A stretch of DNA of 64,000 nt from Salipiger mangrovisoli (GCF_015223355.1 NZ_JADFFK010000013.1:1-64000), one strand, 5' to 3'. Counted from the stretch's first letter, positions 17,192-28,159 are shown. Made by a program: numbers and translations. Notes: a model not told the origin generated them from the sequence alone.

Positions 17192-17650
17192 ATGAAGGAC
17201 ATCCAGAGCATGACCCCACAGGACCTCGCCGAGGCCTGCGCCAAGGAAATGTGGAACGCCGACAGCGCCTCGCAGCGTCTCGGCATGACGCTCAAGCACA
17301 TCGCGCCGGGCCATGCGACGCTGGAGATGGAGCTGAGCGACCAGATGACCAACGGCCACGGCAACGCCCACGGCGGCTACCTCTTCACGCTGGCCGACAG
17401 CGCCTTCGCCTTTGCCTGCAACACCTACAACGAGATGACCGTCGCGCAGCACTGCTCGGTCACCTACATCACTCCGGGCGCGCTCGGGGACATGCTGACG
17501 GCCACCGCCCGCGAGGTTTCGCGCAAGGGCCGCTCGGGCATCTATGATGTGACGATTACCCGGGAGGACGGGACCGTCATCGCAGAATTCCGCGGCCATT
17601 CGCGGACTCTCAACCGCCCCCTGTTGCCCGAAACCCGCGCAGAGGACTGA
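17192..17650 (+). CDS. paaI: hydroxyphenylacetyl-CoA thioesterase PaaI
   Basis: The 152-residue hot-dog-fold thioesterase carries the PaaI active-site stretch NGHGNAHGGYLFTLADSAFA with its catalytic Asp, and an N-terminal QRLGM segment. It hydrolyses stalled aryl-acetyl-CoA thioesters, which frees CoA when the pathway is blocked. Its start lies 3 bases after the paaG stop and paaK follows at once, so the genes are co-transcribed. Confidence 0.9.
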   Translation: MKDIQSMTPQDLAEACAKEMWNADSASQRLGMTLKHIAPGHATLEMELSDQMTNGHGNAHGGYLFTLADSAFAFACNTYNEMTVAQHCSVTYITPGALGDMLTATAREVSRKGRSGIYDVTITREDGTVIAEFRGHSRTLNRPLLPETRAED

Positions 17651-17670
17651 CCATGAAGGGAGGAGTACCC

Positions 17671-18978
<1,308 letters not shown>

Positions 18979-19067
18979 CTTCCGGGCAGGCTGGAAAATA
19001 CCCCGTCCGGCGGCTAAGGACTGGCGCCAGCCATCCCTCCGCCGGACCAAGAGGAGCATTCGCGCTT

Positions 19068-19667
19068 ATGGCAAGAACGCGCGCCAGCGACTTCGAGGAG
19101 AAACAGCACCAGCTGCTTCTGACCGCTGCCAACGTCTTCGCGACGCAGGGCATGGAAAAGGCATCCATGTCGCAGATCGCGTCCGAGGCGGGGGTGTCGA
19201 AATCGCTGCTGTACCACTACTACCCGTCGAAGGACGCGCTGATCTTCGCGATCATCGAAACCCATCTCGACGAGCTCGACGCGGCGCTGGAAGAGGCGGA
19301 CGACCCCGCCCTGCCCCCGCGCGAGCGTCTCGAGCAGCTGGTGATGACCGTGCTCGACGCCTACAAGGGCGCCGATGACCAGCACAAGGTCCAGCTCAAC
19401 GCCGGCCCCGCGCTGTCGGACGAGCAGAAGGCCGGCATCACCAAGATCGAGCGGCGCATCGTCAAGCACTTCTCCGCGGTGCTCAGCGAGATCCACCCGC
19501 AGCTCGACACGCCGGAACGGCCACTGCTGATGCCGGTCACCATGTCGCTCTTCGGCATGATGAACTGGGTCTACATGTGGTTCCGCGACGGCGGCAAGAT
19601 CAGCCGCGAGGACTATGCCCGCGTCGCGACGACGCTGATCCTCGAAGGGGTCAAGGCCGTCCGCTGA
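19068..19667 (+). CDS. TetR family transcriptional regulator (PaaR-like)
   Basis: The 199-residue regulator has an N-terminal TetR HTH (residues about 10-55: LLLTAANVFATQGMEKASMSQIASEAGVSK and SLLYHYYPSKDAL) and a helical ligand domain. It lies last in the paaGIK operon. TetR-type PaaR repressors of other bacteria sense phenylacetyl-CoA. The palindromes GACCGnnCGGTC at 16327 and 28203 are its likely targets. Its last 17 bases overlap the convergent paaY gene. Assignment to PaaR rests on context. Confidence 0.8.
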   Translation: MARTRASDFEEKQHQLLLTAANVFATQGMEKASMSQIASEAGVSKSLLYHYYPSKDALIFAIIETHLDELDAALEEADDPALPPRERLEQLVMTVLDAYKGADDQHKVQLNAGPALSDEQKAGITKIERRIVKHFSAVLSEIHPQLDTPERPLLMPVTMSLFGMMNWVYMWFRDGGKISREDYARVATTLILEGVKAVR

Positions 19668-20268
19668 GCGCCGCGCGCTCGACCACCAGCGGGTCGTACT
19701 CGGGCGCCGTCACGCGGCGGCGCCCTTCCTCCACCTCGGTCAGCGGCTGCGCCGGGGCAAGCTTGGTCTTGGCGTCCACCGCGAGCTGGCGGTAGACATC
19801 CGTGCCGCGCGACTTCCAGTCGATTTCCTGCGCGGTCAGCTCGCGCAGCACCTTGGCGGGCGAACCCACGGCCATGACATTGGCCGGGATCTCCGTCCCT
19901 GCCCGCACGAAGGCCATGGCGCCGACGATGCTGTTCTCGCCGATCCGCGCCTCGTCCATGACCACCGCATTCATCCCGATCAGCGCGTTGCGCCCGATGT
20001 GGCAGCCGTGCAGCACCGCGCCGTGGCCGACATGGCCGCGCTCCTCGACCACGACGTCCTTGCCCGGGAAGGCATGGGCGACGCAGGTCTCCTGCACGTT
20101 CGAGCCCAGGTGCAGCGTGATCCGCCCGAAGTCGCCGCGCAGCACCGCGCCGGGGCCGACATAGCAGCCAGCCCCCACGATCACGTCCCCGATCAGCACG
20201 GCCTCGGGGTGGACGAAGGCCGAGGGGGCCACCACCGGCACCACCCCGTCCCAGGACCAGATCGCCAT
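19651..20268 (-). CDS. paaY: PaaY, gamma-carbonic-anhydrase-like hexapeptide-repeat protein (thioesterase)
   Basis: The 205-residue left-handed beta-helix protein is built of hexapeptide repeats (GDVIVGAGCYVGPGAVLRGD, then NALIGMNAVVMDEARIGENS). The metal-binding histidines expected of this family are present (VAHAF, GHVGHGAVLHGC). PaaY proteins act as thioesterases on ring-hydroxylated or off-pathway CoA esters. It starts 2 bases after the paaZ stop, so it is translated with paaZ. Its end overlaps the convergent TetR gene by 17 bases. Confidence 0.85.
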   Translation of the reverse strand: MAIWSWDGVVPVVAPSAFVHPEAVLIGDVIVGAGCYVGPGAVLRGDFGRITLHLGSNVQETCVAHAFPGKDVVVEERGHVGHGAVLHGCHIGRNALIGMNAVVMDEARIGENSIVGAMAFVRAGTEIPANVMAVGSPAKVLRELTAQEIDWKSRGTDVYRQLAVDAKTKLAPAQPLTEVEEGRRRVTAPEYDPLVVERAALSGRP

Positions 20269-20270
20269 GC

Positions 20271-22340
20271 TCAGACCTCCTGCGGCAGCGGCCAGCTTTT
20301 GGCCACCATGGTCAGCACGTCGTACTCGGCCACCACCTCGCCGTGCTGGTTGGTGACGCGGCAGTCCCAGCGCACCTCGCCGTAGATCGTGCCCTCGCGC
20401 GGGTTGATCTGCTTGCAGGTCAGCTGCACCTGCAGGCTGTCGCCGAAGTAGACCGGGGTCAGGAAGCGCAGGTTGTCGACGCCGTAGTTGGCCAGCACCG
20501 GGCCGGGATCGGGCTGCACGAAGAGACCCGCCGCGAAGGAGGCGATGAGGTAGCCATGCGCCACGCGGTCGTCGAAGAACGGGTTCGCCTTGGCCGCGTC
20601 GCTGTCCATGTGGGCATAGAAGGTGTCGCCGGTGAAATGCGCGAAATGCTCGACATCTTCCTCGGTGATGACCCGGCGCTCGGTGACCAGCTGGTCGCCG
20701 ATGTTCAGCTCGGCCAGCGACTTGCGGAACGGGTGGGTGCCCTGCGCGGCCGGTGCCCCCGCGACCCATTCGCCGGTGACCGCCGAGAGCAGGCGCGGCG
20801 TGCCCTGCACGGCGGTGCGCATCATGAAATGCTTCACCCCGCGCATGCCGCCCATTTCCTCGCCGCCGCCCGCGCGGCCAGGCCCACCATGCACCAGCGG
20901 TGCCAGCGGCGCGCCGTGGCCGGTCGAGGTCTTGGCGCTGTCCCGGTTGCCCAGCATCACCCGCCCGTGGAAGGGCGCAACGCCGAGCACCAGCTCCGCC
21001 GCCACGTCGGGGTCATTGGTGAAGACCGACGAGACCAGCGAGCCCTTGCCCATCATCGCCAGCTCGATCGCCTGATCCAGACCCTCGTAGCCCATCACCG
21101 TCGCGACCGGGCCAAATGCCTCGATGTCATGCGGCGCGGTGGCGTTCATCGGGTCGGCGCAGCGCAGCAGCACCGGGTTCAGGAAGGCGCCCTTCTCCGC
21201 GTCGCCCGAGACCAGATCGACCTTCGCCGGATCGCCAAAGACGATCTCCGCCTCGCGGGCGATCTCGGCGATCTTCTCGCGCACGCCGTCACGGTCGCCC
21301 AGAGAGGCGAGCGCGCTCATCCGGGCGTTTGCGTCCTCCGGCAGACCCAGCGGCGTCTTCGCGAGACGCTCGGACAGCGCCTCGATCACCGCCTGCTCCT
21401 GCGCCTTCGGCACGATGACGCGGCGGATCGCGGTGCATTTCTGCCCCGCCTTGGCGGTCATCTCGCGGTGAACTTCCTTGACGAAGAGGTCGAACTCCGG
21501 CGTGCCCGGCACCGCGTCGGGGCCGAGGATCGCGGCGTTGAGGCTGTCGGCCTCCATGGTGAAGCGCACCGAGTTCTCGACGATCGCCGGGTGCGACTTC
21601 AGCTTGCGCCCGGTCGTGGCCGAGCCGGTAAAGGTGACGATGTCCTGCCCGGTCACGTGGTCCAGCAGGTCGCCCACACCGCCGCAGACGATCTGCAGCG
21701 CGCCGTCCGGCAGGATGCCCATCTCGAGGATGCGCCGCACCACCAGCTCGGTCAGATACGCGGTGGCCGACGCCGGCTTCACGAGGCAGGGCATGCCGGC
21801 GATCAGCGCGGGGGCGATCTTTTCCAGCATCCCCCAGACCGGGAAGTTGAAGGCGTTGATGTGGATCGCCACGCCCTGCATCGGCACGAGGATGTGCTGA
21901 CCGACGAAACTGCCGTCGCGCGACAGCCCCTCGACCGCACCCTCGGGGACCACCTTGGCGTTCGGCAGCTCGCGCCGCGCCTTCGAGGCGAAGGTGAGCA
22001 TGGTGCCGATGCCGCCGTCGATGTCCGGCCAGGCATCCTTGTCAGTGGCGCCGGTGGCGAGGCTCTCGGCGTAGAACTCGTCTTTCATCTCCATCAGCTT
22101 GAGGCCGATGTCCTTCAGCATCAGCGCCCGCTCGTGGATGGTGTACCGGCGCAGCGCCTTGCCGCCGACGTCGCGGCCCCAAGCCAGCGCCCCGGCAAAG
22201 TCGAGCCCCTCGGAGCCGATGTAGGCGTGCACCTCCCCGGTCGCCGCGTTGGCGAGCGGCTTGCCCTCGCCCTGCCCGGCGCGCCAGGCACCCTGCACGT
22301 AGCTTTCGAGGCGGCGCGCGGTGCGTCCCGTATCCAGCAT
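20271..22340 (-). CDS. paaZ: bifunctional oxepin-CoA hydrolase / 3-oxo-5,6-dehydrosuberyl-CoA semialdehyde dehydrogenase
   Basis: The 689-residue two-domain enzyme has an N-terminal aldehyde dehydrogenase (about residues 1-520) with catalytic Cys in AGQKCTAIRRVIVP. The C-terminal MaoC hot-dog hydratase (about 545-689) carries FAHFTGDTFYAHMD and ANPFFDDRVAHGYLIASF. It opens the oxepin ring and oxidises the resulting aldehyde. Length is close to E. coli PaaZ (681). The ATG at 22340 is the start that matches the family N-terminus. Both catalytic regions look intact, so the extra PaaN at 14650 is not needed to complete a broken PaaZ. Confidence 0.93.
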   Translation of the reverse strand: MLDTGRTARRLESYVQGAWRAGQGEGKPLANAATGEVHAYIGSEGLDFAGALAWGRDVGGKALRRYTIHERALMLKDIGLKLMEMKDEFYAESLATGATDKDAWPDIDGGIGTMLTFASKARRELPNAKVVPEGAVEGLSRDGSFVGQHILVPMQGVAIHINAFNFPVWGMLEKIAPALIAGMPCLVKPASATAYLTELVVRRILEMGILPDGALQIVCGGVGDLLDHVTGQDIVTFTGSATTGRKLKSHPAIVENSVRFTMEADSLNAAILGPDAVPGTPEFDLFVKEVHREMTAKAGQKCTAIRRVIVPKAQEQAVIEALSERLAKTPLGLPEDANARMSALASLGDRDGVREKIAEIAREAEIVFGDPAKVDLVSGDAEKGAFLNPVLLRCADPMNATAPHDIEAFGPVATVMGYEGLDQAIELAMMGKGSLVSSVFTNDPDVAAELVLGVAPFHGRVMLGNRDSAKTSTGHGAPLAPLVHGGPGRAGGGEEMGGMRGVKHFMMRTAVQGTPRLLSAVTGEWVAGAPAAQGTHPFRKSLAELNIGDQLVTERRVITEEDVEHFAHFTGDTFYAHMDSDAAKANPFFDDRVAHGYLIASFAAGLFVQPDPGPVLANYGVDNLRFLTPVYFGDSLQVQLTCKQINPREGTIYGEVRWDCRVTNQHGEVVAEYDVLTMVAKSWPLPQEV

Positions 22341-22357
22341 TTGCTCGTCCTTCCTGT

Positions 22358-23110
22358 TCAGTTCAGGCCAAGGCCGGAAAGCGTGCTCTCCGCCTCGGCG
22401 CGCCACGCGGCGCGCAGCGTCTCGTTGTCCGTGTGGCGCAGGCCCATGGCCCTCTGCTTCTCAAAGCGCTCGGAAACCGCCGGGCCGAAGGTCTCGGCGA
22501 CGCGCGGCAACCAGTAGGCGACCGAGGCTTTCGCCTCGTCCGTCGCGCCGATCCGTTCGAGCCCCTCGAGCCCCAGTTCCATGTGCCGCTTCTCGCGCGG
22601 GAGGATGTCGCGCAGCACCTCGGCCAGCGGCTGGTAGGAGCAGCGCGCCAGCTCGCCGACGGCATGCTGCGTCGCAAGGCCCATGAGCAGGTTCATCACC
22701 ACCGCGTCGGTCCAGCCGGTCAGCGGGTAGTGGAAGACCGAAAGCCGCATGTCGCCGCCGTGGCGCTTTGCCTCGAGCGTGCTGTCGCGCCCCTCACGCG
22801 CGGCCCAGTCATGGGCGCGTTCATAGAGCGCCTTGTCGGTGCCGAAGCCCTCCATCAGGTCGAGCACGCGCTCGGCATGATCGGCCTTCTCCAGCGTGAT
22901 CCGGCTGGCGGCGATGCGCGCCTTTATCCCCGGCGCCCAGTTGATCGCCTCGGCAAAGCCGGCCGAACCCGCCAGCTCGCTGTCGACGAAGGAAGACATC
23001 AGCCGCAAGAGCTCACCGCGGTAGCGCGGCGGCACGTTCTCGGGAGAGGTCAGCTTGCCGCCCTGCGCGAGATAATCGGCGATGGGCATGGTGTCGGTGT
23101 CATTCGTCAT
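22358..23110 (-). CDS. PaaA/PaaC-family ferritin-like protein, fourth paralogue in the cluster
   Basis: The 250-residue protein resembles the phenylacetic acid catabolic family PF05138 (PaaA/PaaC) but is distinct from both PaaA and PaaC encoded nearby. An EXXH motif survives in the second half (REKRHMELG, compared with EESFHQRQG in PaaA). The first-half site reads LEKADHAERV where PaaA has QDEAGH, so one expected carboxylate ligand is replaced by Lys. It starts 11 bases inside the end of paaE and ends 17 bases before paaZ. It may be a structural partner or an oxygenase accessory. I do not know an assigned function. Confidence 0.8.
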   Translation of the reverse strand: MTNDTDTMPIADYLAQGGKLTSPENVPPRYRGELLRLMSSFVDSELAGSAGFAEAINWAPGIKARIAASRITLEKADHAERVLDLMEGFGTDKALYERAHDWAAREGRDSTLEAKRHGGDMRLSVFHYPLTGWTDAVVMNLLMGLATQHAVGELARCSYQPLAEVLRDILPREKRHMELGLEGLERIGATDEAKASVAYWLPRVAETFGPAVSERFEKQRAMGLRHTDNETLRAAWRAEAESTLSGLGLN

Positions 23111-24176
23111 AGCTGAGCACCACCTTGTCGGAGAGCGGAATGCACTGGCACGACAGCACGTAGCCGGCGCGCACTTCGTAGTCCTCGAGCGCGTGGTTGA
23201 TCTCCATCTCGACCTCGCCTTCGAGCACCTTGGCGCGGCAGGTCGAGCAGACGCCCGCCTTGCACGAATAGGGCGCGTCCATGTTGTTCTCGATGGCAGC
23301 GTCCAGCACGGCGGTGCCGTCCTTCGGCATCTGGAAGGTACGGGTCGCACCGTCGAGCGTGACCGAAACCTCGCAGGTGTTTCCCGCGGCGGCTGCCTGC
23401 TGCGAGACCGCCCGCTTCTTGGCGCGGCCCGGCTGCGACGAGGCGAAAAGCTCGAACTTGATCTGCGCATCGGTCAGCCCGGCCTGGCGCAGGCTTTCCG
23501 CGATGGTCAGCATCATCGGCTCGGGACCGCAGATGAAGGCGGTGTCGACGCTCTCGGCGTCGATCCAGAGGCGGAACAGCATGTCCATCTTCTCGGCGTC
23601 GATGCGCCCGGTGAAGAGGTCGATCTCCTGCCCCTCGCTCTCGAGGATGTGGATCACCGAGAAACGGCCGAGATAGGTGTTCTTCAGATCCTCCAGCTCC
23701 TCGCGGAACATGATCGAGCCGACCTGGCGGTTGGCGTAGACCAGCGTGAAGGTGGCGTTGGGTTCACGCGCCAGCACGGTCTTGATGATCGACAGCACCG
23801 GGGTGATGCCCGACCCGCCCGCGAAGCCGAGATAGGTCTTGGCGCTGGAAGCGTCGAGCGGGGTGAAGAAGCGGCCCTGCGGGGTCATCGCGTCGAGCGT
23901 GTCACCGGGCTTCAGGGTCTCGTTGGCCCAGGTCGAGAAGGCGCCGCCGTCGACGCGCTTGATGCCGACCTTCAGGCAGCCCTCGTCGAGTCCGGCGCAG
24001 ATCGAATAGGAGCGGCGCAGCTCCTCACCGTCGAAATCGCGGCGGAACGTCAGGTACTGGCCTTGCGTGAAGCCGAAGCTCTCGGCGTCCTCGGCACGGG
24101 GCCTCAGCGTGACGACCACGGCATCGCGGGTCTCGCGGCGGACGTCGGTCACTTCGAGGGGATGGAAACGGGGCAT
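23100..24176 (-). CDS. paaE: phenylacetyl-CoA epoxidase reductase subunit PaaE
   Basis: The 358-residue electron-transfer protein has an N-terminal FAD domain (RSYSIC), an NAD(P)H domain (GGSGITPVLSIIKT) and a C-terminal plant-type 2Fe-2S domain with CKAGVCSTC and the fourth Cys in YVLSCQC. It passes electrons from NADPH to the PaaA diiron site. It is the last subunit gene of paaABCDE, 66 bases after paaD. Length matches PaaE (about 356). Confidence 0.95.
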   Translation of the reverse strand: MPRFHPLEVTDVRRETRDAVVVTLRPRAEDAESFGFTQGQYLTFRRDFDGEELRRSYSICAGLDEGCLKVGIKRVDGGAFSTWANETLKPGDTLDAMTPQGRFFTPLDASSAKTYLGFAGGSGITPVLSIIKTVLAREPNATFTLVYANRQVGSIMFREELEDLKNTYLGRFSVIHILESEGQEIDLFTGRIDAEKMDMLFRLWIDAESVDTAFICGPEPMMLTIAESLRQAGLTDAQIKFELFASSQPGRAKKRAVSQQAAAAGNTCEVSVTLDGATRTFQMPKDGTAVLDAAIENNMDAPYSCKAGVCSTCRAKVLEGEVEMEINHALEDYEVRAGYVLSCQCIPLSDKVVLSYDE

Positions 24177-24242
24177 GTCAGACCTCCTCCTGTCTGGACA
24201 GGGACGTAGCTAGGGGATGCCCCGCCGGGGCACCGGAATGGC

Positions 24243-24764
24243 TCAGTGGCACTTGAAGTAGTCGAAGGGCTCGAGGCAGTCGCGGCAGCGGTAGCTTGCC
24301 TTGCACGGGGTCGAGCCGTACTGGCTGACCCGCTCGGTGTGCGACGAGCCGCAGCGCGGGCAGGCGATCACAAGGTTGGACCGGCCCGAGAGCCGCGCCG
24401 CGCGGCCCGCCATCAGCCCATCCGATGCGGTGCCGTCCACCGGCGGGGCGATGCCGTAGGCGCGCAGCTTGTCGCGTGCCGCCTCGGTCACCCAGTCGGT
24501 GGTCCAGGGCGGCGACAGGCGGCGTTCGAGCCGCAGGTCGGTGATGCCCTTCTCGCGCAGCTGGGTCTCGATCATCAGGTCGATCACCGAGGTGGCGGGG
24601 CAGCCGGAGTAGGTCGGCGTCACCGCCACCACCAGCGTCTGCCCGTCCCAGCGAACCTCGCGCACGATGCCGAGCTCGGTCACCGAGACCACCGGGATCT
24701 CGGGGTCGGGCACCTCGCCCAGCCAGTCCCAGACCTGCTGGGTGGATGGCAGAACCGCGCTCAT
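24243..24764 (-). CDS. paaD: PaaD, Fe-S/metal maturation factor of phenylacetyl-CoA epoxidase
   Basis: The 173-residue protein has an N-terminal MIP18/DUF59 domain (WDWLGEVPDPEIPVVSVTELG; PTYSGCPATSVI) and a C-terminal four-cysteine zinc-ribbon-like tail (CPRCGSSHTE, CKASYRCRDCLEPFDYFKC). PaaD is thought to help assemble the metal or Fe-S centre of the epoxidase. The start is at 24764, 4 bases after the paaC stop. Confidence 0.93.
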   Translation of the reverse strand: MSAVLPSTQQVWDWLGEVPDPEIPVVSVTELGIVREVRWDGQTLVVAVTPTYSGCPATSVIDLMIETQLREKGITDLRLERRLSPPWTTDWVTEAARDKLRAYGIAPPVDGTASDGLMAGRAARLSGRSNLVIACPRCGSSHTERVSQYGSTPCKASYRCRDCLEPFDYFKCH

Positions 24765-24768
24765 CGGC

Positions 24769-25623
24769 TTACCAGCTTGCGCCCGGGTAGGCGCGCTGCA
24801 GGAACTGCATCTCGGCAAGGATGTAGCCAAGGTGCTCGGTGTGCCGCCCCTTCTTGCCGCCGGAATGCGCGTCGAAACGCTGCTCGGGCTGGCTGAGCGT
24901 CGCCTCGTCGAGGACCTCGCCAACGGTGCGCTGCCAGAGCGGAAGCAGGTCGGAGAGCGCCGGGGCGATGCCAGCCTCGGCAACCGCCGCGTCCACGGCA
25001 TCGGCGGCGAACATCTCGCCGGTGTAGCCCCAGACCTTGTTCAGCGCCGCCTGCATGCGGGTGTGGCTTTCCTCGGTGCCATCGCCCAGTCGGACCACGA
25101 GATCCGACGAGCGCTCGAGGTGATAGGACACCTCCTTGAGCGCCTTGGCGGCGATCTCGGCGACACGCGGGCTCGACGATTTGGTCAGCGCGGTCAGCAG
25201 CTCGAAGTGGAAGGCGTCGAAGAGGAACTCGCGCATCAGCGTCACGGCCATGTCGCCATTTGGCAGCTCGACCAGCTTGAGGTTGCGGAATTTCATCGCG
25301 TCGCGCAGGAAGGCGAGGTCATCGGCGCTGCGCCCTGCCCCTTCGACCTCGGCGGCAAGGCCGAGCCACATCTGGGTGTGGCCGATGAGATCGAGCGCAG
25401 TGTTCGCCAGCGCGATGTCCTCTTCCAGCACCGGACCGTGGCCGCACCATTCCGAGATGCGGTGACCGAGGATCAGCGAGTTGTCCCCCATCCGGCAGAG
25501 CCAGTCGAAGAAGGCGGGTTTCAGCGCCACGTCCGCAACGTGCGGATCGTGCGACTGCGCGGCGGCGGCGCGCTCGGCGAGCGTCACCACATCCGGCGTT
25601 GCGACATCGGGAAGCGAGGGCAT
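24769..25623 (-). CDS. paaC: phenylacetyl-CoA epoxidase structural subunit PaaC
   Basis: The 284-residue ferritin-like protein has family landmarks DNSLILGHRISEWCGHGP, ALDLIGHTQMW and KEVSYHLERSSDLV. Compared with PaaA its diiron ligands are incomplete, as is normal for PaaC, which scaffolds PaaA in the PaaAC complex. It overlaps the paaB stop by one base (TGATG). Confidence 0.93.
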   Translation of the reverse strand: MPSLPDVATPDVVTLAERAAAAQSHDPHVADVALKPAFFDWLCRMGDNSLILGHRISEWCGHGPVLEEDIALANTALDLIGHTQMWLGLAAEVEGAGRSADDLAFLRDAMKFRNLKLVELPNGDMAVTLMREFLFDAFHFELLTALTKSSSPRVAEIAAKALKEVSYHLERSSDLVVRLGDGTEESHTRMQAALNKVWGYTGEMFAADAVDAAVAEAGIAPALSDLLPLWQRTVGEVLDEATLSQPEQRFDAHSGGKKGRHTEHLGYILAEMQFLQRAYPGASW

Positions 25624-25910
25624 CACATGTGCCCCACTTCGTCGGGGATGTCGAAGAAGGTCGGGTGGCGGTAGACCTTGCTCTCGGCCGGATCGAAGAG
25701 CGGGCCCTTCTCGGAGGGCGACGAGGCGGTGATCGCCGCCGAGGGCACCACCCAGATCGACACGCCTTCCTTGCGGCGGGTGTAGACGTCGCGGGCGTTC
25801 TTGATCGCCATCTCGGCATCCGGTGCGTGCAGGCTGCCGACGTGGCGGTGGTTCAGCCCGTGCTGGCCCCGGATGAAGATCTCCCAGAGCGGCCATTCTT
25901 TCTTGGTCAT
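25623..25910 (-). CDS. paaB: phenylacetyl-CoA epoxidase subunit PaaB
   Basis: The small 95-residue protein has the PaaB hallmark WPLWEIFIRGQHGLNHRHVG near its N-terminus and the segment NARDVYTRRKEGVSIWVVPS. PaaB bridges PaaAC units in the epoxidase complex. It lies between paaA and paaC with short gaps, and its length equals that of E. coli PaaB. Confidence 0.95.
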   Translation of the reverse strand: MTKKEWPLWEIFIRGQHGLNHRHVGSLHAPDAEMAIKNARDVYTRRKEGVSIWVVPSAAITASSPSEKGPLFDPAESKVYRHPTFFDIPDEVGHM

Positions 25911-25931
25911 GTCACATCCTCCTCGATGCGC

Positions 25932-26930
25932 TTATTCAGCGGCCACGTTCGAGGCCGCGCGGCGGGCGGCGGCCTTCTCGGCATAGGCGGTCAGCCCGTC
26001 ACGGAACCACGCGCCCTTGTCCCAGGCTTCGCGGCGGGCACCGAGACGCTCCTCGTTGCAGGGGCCGTTGCCCTTGATCACCTCGAAGAACTCGTCCCAG
26101 TCGGGCTCGGCAAAGTCGTAGTGACCGCGCTCCTCGTTCCACGTCAGCGTCTCGTCGGGCACGGTGAGGCCGAGGTACGTCGCCTGCGGCACGGTCTCAT
26201 CGACGAATTTCTGGCGCAGCTCGTCGTTGGTGTTCATCTTGATCTTCCACGCCATCGACTGCGCGGAGTGCACCGAGTCCTTGTCGGACGGGCCAAACAT
26301 CATCAGCGAGGGGTACCAGAAGCGGTTCAGCGCATCCTGCGCCATCTCCTTCTGCTCGGGCGTGCCCTGCGCCATCTTCATCATGATCGCGTAGCCCTGC
26401 CGCTGGTGGAAGCTCTCTTCCTTGCAGATGCGGATCATCGCGCGGCTGTAGGGGCCATACGAAGTCCGCTGCAGCGGCACCTGGTTCATGATCGCCGCGC
26501 CGTCGACCAGCCAGCCGACCGCGCCCATGTCGGCCCAGGTCAGCGTCGGGTAGTTGAAGATCGAGCTGTATTTCATCGCGCCGGAGTGCAGCTTCTCCAT
26601 CAGCTCGTCGCGGCTCACGCCCAGCGTCTCGGCGGCGGAATAGAGGTAGAGCCCGTGCCCGGCCTCGTCCTGCACCTTGGCCAGCAGGATCGCCTTGCGC
26701 TCGAGCGTCGGCGCGCGGGTGATCCAGTTGCCCTCGGGCAGCTGGCCGACGATTTCCGAGTGTGCGTGCTGGCCCATCTGGCGGATCAGCGTCTTGCGGT
26801 AGCCCTCGGGCATCCACTCCTTGGGCTCGATCTTCTCGCCGCGGTCGACCCGCTCCTGAAAGGCGCGCTCCTCGGGGGTCATCTCCTCGGGGGACTTCAT
26901 GCCTTCCGATTTCACCATCTGTGCATACAT
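25932..26930 (-). CDS. paaA: phenylacetyl-CoA epoxidase catalytic subunit PaaA
   Basis: The 332-residue diiron oxygenase subunit has carboxylate/His motifs in [21 protein letters not shown] and [15 protein letters not shown], both with EXXH. It adds one oxygen atom to phenylacetyl-CoA to give the 1,2-epoxide. The start is the ATG at 26930 with a good GGAGG upstream; the longer frame reads into paaJ. It is somewhat longer than E. coli PaaA (309), mostly at the N-terminus. Confidence 0.95.
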   Translation of the reverse strand: MYAQMVKSEGMKSPEEMTPEERAFQERVDRGEKIEPKEWMPEGYRKTLIRQMGQHAHSEIVGQLPEGNWITRAPTLERKAILLAKVQDEAGHGLYLYSAAETLGVSRDELMEKLHSGAMKYSSIFNYPTLTWADMGAVGWLVDGAAIMNQVPLQRTSYGPYSRAMIRICKEESFHQRQGYAIMMKMAQGTPEQKEMAQDALNRFWYPSLMMFGPSDKDSVHSAQSMAWKIKMNTNDELRQKFVDETVPQATYLGLTVPDETLTWNEERGHYDFAEPDWDEFFEVIKGNGPCNEERLGARREAWDKGAWFRDGLTAYAEKAAARRAASNVAAE

Positions 26931-26953
26931 GGTCGTGCCTCCTCCTGAAGGGG

Positions 26954-28159
26954 TCAGATACGTTCGAGGATCATCGCGATCCCCTGCCCCACGCCCACGC
27001 ACATGGTGCAGAGGGCGTAGCGGCCGCCGGTGCGGTGCAGCTGCCGGGTCGCGGTCAGGACGAGCCGCGCGCCGGACATGCCAAGCGGATGGCCCATGGC
27101 GATGGCACCGCCATTGGCATTAACATGGGGTGCGTCATCGGGCAGGCCAAGCTCGCGCATGACGGCAAGCCCCTGCGCCGCGAAGGCCTCGTTGAGCTCG
27201 ATCACGTCCATCTGGTCGAGCGTCAGGCCGGCGCGCTCGAGTACGCGGCGGGTCGCTGGGACCGGGCCGATGCCCATGACGCGGGGCGCGACACCCGCCG
27301 CCGCCATTGCGACGACGCGCGCCTGCGGGGTAAGGCCGTTCTTCGCCGCCGCCGCCTCGGAGGCGACGATCACCCCCGCCGCGCCGTCGTTGACGCCCGA
27401 GGCATTGCCCGCGGTGACGCTGAGGTCGGGGCCATTGACGCCGCGCAGCCGGGCGAGGTTCGCGAGCGTGGTGCCGGGGCGCGGGTGCTCGTCGGTATCC
27501 ACCACAAATGCGTCACCCTTGCGCTGCGGGATGGTCACCGGAACGATTTCCTCGGCGAAGAGCCCCGCCTTATGCGCGGCCTCCCAGCGGTCCTGCGAGC
27601 GCACGGCAAAGGCGTCCTGGTCGGCGCGGCTGATGCCGTAGTCCTCCGCCACGTTGTCGGCGGTCTCGGGCATGGAATGCGTGCCGAAGACCTTGTCGAG
27701 CTTCGGATTCTTGAAGCGCCAGCCGATGGTCGTGTCATACATCTCGGCATTGCGCGAAAAGGCCGAGGTCGCCTTGGCCACCACGAAGGGCGCGCGGCTC
27801 ATGCTCTCGACACCGCCGGCAAGCAGGAGGTCGCCATCGCCGGCGCGGATGGTGCGGGCAGCAAGGCCGATCGCGTCCATGCCAGAGCCGCAGAGCCGGT
27901 TGACCGTGGTGCCGGGCACCTCGATCGGCAGGCCCGCCAGCAGCCCGGCCATGCGCGCGACATTGCGGTTGTCCTCGCCGGCTTGGTTGGCGCAACCGAG
28001 GATGATGTCATCGACGCTGGCCCAGTCGACCGAGGCATTGCGCGCCATCAGCGCGGCCAGCGGCACGGCGGCCAGATCATCGGCACGGACCGCCGACAGG
28101 GCCCCGCCGTAACGGCCAACAGGGGTGCGCACCGCGTCGCAGATGAACGCCTCGGACAT
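26954..28159 (-). CDS. paaJ: 3-oxoadipyl-CoA / 3-oxo-5,6-dehydrosuberyl-CoA thiolase
   Basis: The 401-residue thiolase has the acyl-enzyme cysteine in [15 protein letters not shown] (near residue 90), the ELNEAFAAQ segment, the [14 protein letters not shown] His motif, and the C-terminal Cys in [11 protein letters not shown]. It cleaves acetyl-CoA from both the C8 and C6 3-oxoacyl-CoA intermediates. It is the first gene of the paaJABCDE...ZY operon and has the TetR-type palindrome 44 bases upstream of its ATG. The same family includes PcaF, but context favours PaaJ. Confidence 0.9.
   Translation of the reverse strand: MSEAFICDAVRTPVGRYGGALSAVRADDLAAVPLAALMARNASVDWASVDDIILGCANQAGEDNRNVARMAGLLAGLPIEVPGTTVNRLCGSGMDAIGLAARTIRAGDGDLLLAGGVESMSRAPFVVAKATSAFSRNAEMYDTTIGWRFKNPKLDKVFGTHSMPETADNVAEDYGISRADQDAFAVRSQDRWEAAHKAGLFAEEIVPVTIPQRKGDAFVVDTDEHPRPGTTLANLARLRGVNGPDLSVTAGNASGVNDGAAGVIVASEAAAAKNGLTPQARVVAMAAAGVAPRVMGIGPVPATRRVLERAGLTLDQMDVIELNEAFAAQGLAVMRELGLPDDAPHVNANGGAIAMGHPLGMSGARLVLTATRQLHRTGGRYALCTMCVGVGQGIAMILERI

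Noticed and set aside
20343-22517. A 724-codon plus-strand open frame opposite paaZ
   Set aside because: It is a shadow of paaZ, whose ALDH and MaoC motifs are intact on the minus strand.
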